A stretch of 64,000 bases of DNA from Prorocentrum cordatum. Lineage: Eukaryota; Sar; Dinophyceae; Prorocentrales; Prorocentraceae. The position numbers were made by a program, and so were the translations under genes. Below, piece by piece: positions 60,317 to 64,000 of this stretch. The first letter of the stretch is position 1. Each line of letters opens with the position of its first letter. The stretch is taken from assembly GCA_963575745.1 (NCBI GenBank), contig CAUYUJ010018559.1, positions 111,993 through 175,992 on the forward strand, in the 5' to 3' direction. The notes under the pieces were generated by a model. It was not told the DNA's origin. It saw nothing but the letters and a program-made list of their open reading frames with translations, and did no database searches.

Positions 60317-60690
60317 GGGCTGAGCTGTCAAGCTTGGGACCCAGTCACCCAGCGCAGACGCATGTGTGTTTTCTTTCTGTGGCGAGGCATCTACGCATGA
60401 TGTGTTGCTAACGTTTCAGCTCACTATCCGGACGTTCTGATTGTCGCATTTGCGAAAGACCCACTCACGTGCGTTCGCGAACCGCACAGCTTCTGGCTGC
60501 TGGACAATTCAGCAGCGAAGCCATAGGCTCAAGTCATAGGCTTACCGATTTTCACAGCGGGGCAGGTTTCACGTCGAGCCGAGGAGGCCCGAAGAGGCTC
60601 CCGCGCAAGTTCCGACGAAGCATGAGCAAGTTTTCAGCGTCGTGAAAAAAAAACACCGGTGGGGGCCCCTGCCTCCGAGACCGGGCGATG
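60317..60690. other. Transporter 3' flank, no further gene recognised
   Basis: Presumably 3' UTR and intergenic DNA. There is no AATAAA signal, which dinoflagellates generally lack. An A9 run lies at 60645-60653. Confidence 0.4.
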
Positions 60691-60709
60691 GCGCCTGCTG
60701 TGAAACTCC

Positions 60710-60925
60710 CGCGCCGCCTGAATCGCAGCTTCGGGCGCCTCGCGCGGGAGCCCCCGCCGCTTCGGCTCCCCCGCCCCCGCCGCTTCGGCTGGTTGGATCT
60801 CACGGTCGGGCGTGCCGCGCCCTCCCTCCCCTCCCCTCCCCCTCCCCTCCCCTCCCCTCCCACTCTCCCCCGCCGTTTCGGCCGCCTGGATCTCAAGGTC
60901 GGGCGCCTCGCGCCCTCCCTCCCTC
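60710..60925. repeat. Short dispersed units CGCCGTTTCGGC..GGATCTCA and (CTCCC)n
   Basis: CGCC.CTTCGG.TGGTTGGATCTCA (near 60778) and CGCCGTTTCGGCCGCC then TGGATCTCAAGGTCGGGCG (60870-60905), separated by a CTCCC pyrimidine tract. No gene. Confidence 0.65.
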
Positions 60926-61069
60926 CCCATACACAATTACACAATATGAGTACTATTATCCTCTCTCCCCAGATGACGTCTGGAAGATATCTGACCCCCT
61001 TCCGCGTATCGTTCTTTTTGCGCACAGGATTCTCGGGAACTGGGTTTTCGCTTGGGCTGTTTTTCAAAA

Positions 61070-61250
61070 TGTTGCTCCCGCTGCAGCGCTGGCCTCATTT
61101 TCGGGCTTCCGCTCGTTCCGAATCATGCTCCCGCTGCAGCGTTGGCTTCATTTCCGCTCGTTCCGAATCGTGCTCCCGCTGCAGCGATGGACTCATTTCC
61201 GCGCTTCCGCTCGTTCCGAATCGTGCTCCCGCTGCAGCGCTGGCGTCATT
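61070..61250. repeat. Tandem repeat of CTCCCGCTGCAGCG.TGG units
   Basis: Four units of about 36-72 bp, each with TTCCGCTCGTTCCGAATC and GCTCCCGCTGCAGCG. The repetitive SARSESCSRCS-like and FRIVLPLQRW frames come from this and are not treated as a gene. Confidence 0.85.
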
Positions 61251-61404
61251 ATTTCCAGTGCCATGCCATGGCATGGTTTCCTGTCCTTACAAATAGGCCC
61301 CAAAATCTAGAAAATGCTTTCCGGAAAAAAAAACATCGGAAGTCATTCCACATTCGGTGTCGATTCGTTGATTTTTTGGGCCGCAGAACCCCCCCACTTT
61401 GGGG

Positions 61405-61490
61405 CGTCGCCACGCCATGCTATGTCATGCTAAGCGTTGGTTTTCAACGCCATGCTATGCCATGTAATGCTATGCCTTGCTACGACATCG
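61405..61490. repeat. Short repeat of GCCATGCTATGCCATG words
   Basis: About seven degenerate 9-10-bp ATGCCATGCT units. The surrounding 61250-61560 shows no gene. Confidence 0.75.
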
Positions 61491-61574
61491 GACTGTGCGA
61501 AGCAAGAGGATATCTACGCCATGGTAAGGGATGGGAGGGGTCGGACATTAGATATGGCGCGAGCGCACCTAGCT

Positions 61575-61665
61575 TGCCTCTCTCCCCTCCCTCCCTCCCT
61601 CCCCTCCCTCCCCCTCCCTCCCTCCCTCCCTCCCCTCCCTTCCCTCCCCTCCCCTCCCTCTCCCC
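61575..61665. repeat. (CTCCC)n/(TCCC)n tract
   Basis: Pyrimidine low-complexity sequence. Confidence 0.9.
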
Positions 61666-61811
61666 GCGGAAAGAGACCCACGGGCGCCAGAGTTGGCCCC
61701 ACTCCCCCTTCGCCAAGGGGACCCGTGGGGACGCAGGGGGGCTTCGAATTGGAACGCGCGAATTACACCTAGGCCCAGCAAGGACAAATCCAGCATAACA
61801 TTAGCTGAGAG

Positions 61812-61885
61812 GGCGAGGAGGAGGAGAAGGAGAAGGAGAAGCAGGAGAAGGAGGAGGAGGAGGAGGAGGAGGAGGAGGAGGAGGG
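61812..61885. repeat. (GGA)n microsatellite
   Basis: Purine tract. It is followed by GAAGAA and poly-A (61921-61957), then GTCGTC/GGTGGT-rich DNA to about 62260 with no gene. Confidence 0.9.
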
Positions 61886-62589
61886 GGAACGATGCAGCCG
61901 GGGCGGCCAGGCAAAGGGAGGATGGGAAGAAGAAGAAGAAGAAGAAAAAAAAAATAGGGGCTGGGAAAGGGGGGGGCGGATGGGGGGGTCGAAGAAGTCG
62001 TGGGCGTCGACGTCGTCGTAGCAGGGGCTGGGGCGGGCCGCTGGGGCAGGGGCGGGGGGTTGTCACTCTGGCGCCGGTCCTGGTGGTGGTCGTCGTCGTC
62101 GTGCTGGAGGCGGTCGTCGTGCGGCCCTTGTTGTGGTCGCGGTGGTGGTGGCCGCGGTGGTGGTCACGCTGGTGGCGGTCGCCGTGCCGTAGCCTGGCCC
62201 TTGTCCTGGCCGTGGTGCTGGCGGCGGCTGTCGTGCTGGCGCTGGTCGCCGTCGTAGTGGCTTAGCGCCCGAGAGCGCTCAGCATCATCTCAGCATTCCC
62301 CCTTTGGAGGGTCCTGCTGATCTGCCGCCAGAGGCCGCCCAGCAGCTCGGAGCGGTCGCCGTCGTCTAAGCCGGCTCCCTAGCTGCGGATGAAGCTGGCT
62401 GCTTCGTCGCTGGGCCGCCCCCGCCCCCGCCGCCTCGGCCGACGCCCGAATCTCTGGGCGCACATCGAGGCGCGCCGTGCCACCGCCCGCTGCAGGGGGT
62501 CGCCGAGGCAGCCCGCCCCGGCGGGGAGCTCCCCTCTTGCTCGAGGGAGCGGCAGTGGGGTCCTCCTCCTCCTTTCTTTTTGCGACTGT

Positions 62590-62650
62590 CGATGGGGCAA
62601 TGCCGCCTCGCCACTTCCCCCTCCCCCTCCCCCCTCCCCCGCCCTCCCCG

Positions 62651-62697
<47 letters not shown>

Positions 62698-63065
62698 TGG
62701 ACGGATCGCCTCCCGCGAAAGAGAGCTTTGTCCCCCTCCCTCTCCCGAAAGATCGCCCGGAAAAAAGTCTCAACCTCCCGCTCCCCTGCCCCTGCCCCCT
62801 CCCCCGCCCCTTCATCGCTGGGTTCCGAGCCTCCTCCCCCGCCCCCCGCTCCCCCGCCTCGCCCGTCCTCCCCGCCTCCGCGCCCCTCCTCCTCCGCCTC
62901 GCCCCCCCCCTCCCTCCCCTCCCCCGCCCTCCCCCGCCTCCCGCCCTCGCCCCCCCTCCCCGCCCTCCCCGCCCTCCCCCCCCGCCCGCCTCGCCCGCCC
63001 TCCCCCGCCTCGCCCGCCACCCTCCCCGCCCCCCGCTCCCCCGCCTCGCCCGCCCCCAGCCTCCG
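62590..63065. repeat. C-rich low-complexity region with a ~48-nt poly-C run
   Basis: An uninterrupted C tract at about 62650-62697 within CCTCCCC/CGCCCTCC-type sequence. Pro-rich and Gly/Arg-rich frames on the two strands are compositional. Confidence 0.9.
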
Positions 63066-63214
63066 CCGCCCAGCATCCCTCCGCGGCGGTGAGGCGGGCC
63101 CCGGCCTTCGAGAACTGAGCCCTGGCGGCCGGGCCGGCGGGCGCCCCCCTGGGCCCCCTGTCGGGCGCTGCATCATGGGGGGAGCGACGACCAGGGGGGG
63201 GGAAGAAAGGTGCC

Positions 63215-63430
63215 CCTCCCCCTCCTTCTCCTTCTCCTCCTCCTCCTCCTCCTCTCCTCCTCCTCCTCCTCCTCCTCCTCCTGCTCCTCCTCCTCCTCCT
63301 CCTCCTCCCCTCCTCCTGCTCCTACTCCTCTTCCCCTCCTCCCTCCTCCTCCTCCTCCTCTCCTCTCCTCCTCCTCCTCCTCCTCCTCCTCCTCCTCCTC
63401 CTCCTCCTCCTCCTCCTCCTCCTCCTCCTT
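63215..63430. repeat. (TCC)n microsatellite
   Basis: Near-pure TCC tract. Confidence 0.95.
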
Positions 63431-64000
63431 GTCACCAATGCCGTCTCGTCCAAGGCCCCCTGGCCCAGCGCCGCGCCGCCCGCGCTTGCGGCCAGCGATC
63501 TCTTATCTCCACTCGGGTGATCCCGATCGAGCGGCTGCTGCAGGTGCTGGTTTCGCTGCCGTCGCCAGCCATCGGCATTGGCAAGATGCCGCACGCCCTT
63601 TCGATAGCGGTGGCGCATGTTCGCGAATGTCGGGCGCTGAAGCTGGGACTCATGCGTCCCCGCTGACGGCCGCCCTTCCATTTACAGCCTCTGGTTCCAT
63701 TCGCAGCTGCCCTGCGCTCGGCTACCGATCTTAACCCCGGGAGTCTGCCTGGGCGACGACCTGCACCGCCTTGCCAACTTCACCCAGTGGCTCCACCCTC
63801 ATGAGGCTGCTCGCGGGGGTGACCACCATTCTCCACGACGAGGCGCTGGGCCACTTCCCTCTCCTGAGGCGTTCAATGTCGCTGGTAGTCCGCACCCGCG
63901 TGGAGGAGGCATCCTTTCGTAGGGGGCTGTGCACTCGTGAAAGGAGCTTCTGCGGGGTCGTTGGGCTCAATTCGTCTCGCTCGCTCGTTGCTCGCACGTT
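63431..64000. other. No gene recognised at right end
   Basis: Mixed-composition sequence with short open frames on both strands (for example 63731-63997 on minus, 88 aa, Ser/Arg-rich). It could contain part of a gene continuing outside the window, but nothing identifies it. Confidence 0.35.

Noticed and set aside
61070-61310. Coding repeat protein FRIVLPLQRW / SARSESCSRCS
   Set aside because: A DNA tandem repeat that is open in two frames; no non-repetitive coding sequence joins it.
60642-61310. 222-aa plus frame continuing downstream of the transporter
   Set aside because: Made of CTCCC tracts and the tandem repeat; separated from the transporter by its stop codon.
1-64000. tRNA, rRNA or 5S genes
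   Set aside because: I scanned for A/B-box and conserved rRNA words by eye and found no convincing match; a covariance-model search would be needed to exclude them.

Overview
This window is nuclear DNA of a dinoflagellate, to my reading. The strongest evidence is two exact copies of the 22-nt dinoflagellate spliced leader (DinoSL), both on the minus strand at 50585-50606 and 29997-30018. Each sits at the 5' end of a non-LTR retrotransposon. High GC, very large microsatellites, many dispersed repeats, a gene with kilobase-scale GT-AG introns and the absence of bacterial gene organisation all fit. I cannot fix the genus from sequence alone. One assembly gap of 100 N lies at 39172-39271.

Layout. 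1-7650: no gene recognised; trinucleotide microsatellites, degenerate short-period arrays built on 'GGCCGTCTTGGGCC'-like words, a 1.2-kb array of the heptamer GAGTAGT, and a short telomere-like tract. 7650-12400: GC-rich DNA with weak coding candidates, one resembling an F-box exon. 12400-20400: short DNA-transposon-like elements (three MITE-like copies with TIRs and TA target sites), a 5'-truncated dead reverse transcriptase, GGA/TCC microsatellites and two copies of a large composite repeat. 20790-22242: frameshifted remnant of an RT with a C-terminal restriction-like-endonuclease-type domain. 22300-30018: decayed LINE (LINE-B) on the minus strand with DinoSL at its 5' end. 30500-31090: 225-bp tandem repeat. 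31883-37800: a second type of LINE (LINE-C), nearly intact, preceded by about seven copies of a hairpin-forming monomer. 38366-43599: four more copies of the composite repeat. 43600-50606: a near-intact 7-kb LINE (LINE-A) with ORF1, a 1798-aa ORF2, DinoSL at the 5' end and a perfect 21-bp target-site duplication that interrupts the last composite repeat.

50917-60316: the only clear host gene, a nucleotide-sugar transporter of the SLC35A type on the plus strand. It is split into three visible exons by a 0.66-kb and a 7.86-kb intron. The large intron holds a 101-bp tandem array, a 57-bp array and two ~1.85-kb copies of a repeat unit ending in a 39-nt hairpin. About 35-45 residues in the middle of the protein could not be located. 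60317-64000: repeats and homopolymer or microsatellite tracts with no gene recognised.

The most notable biology is that LINE transcripts appear to have been trans-spliced to the host leader before reverse transcription and reinsertion, and that one such copy still has open ORFs.
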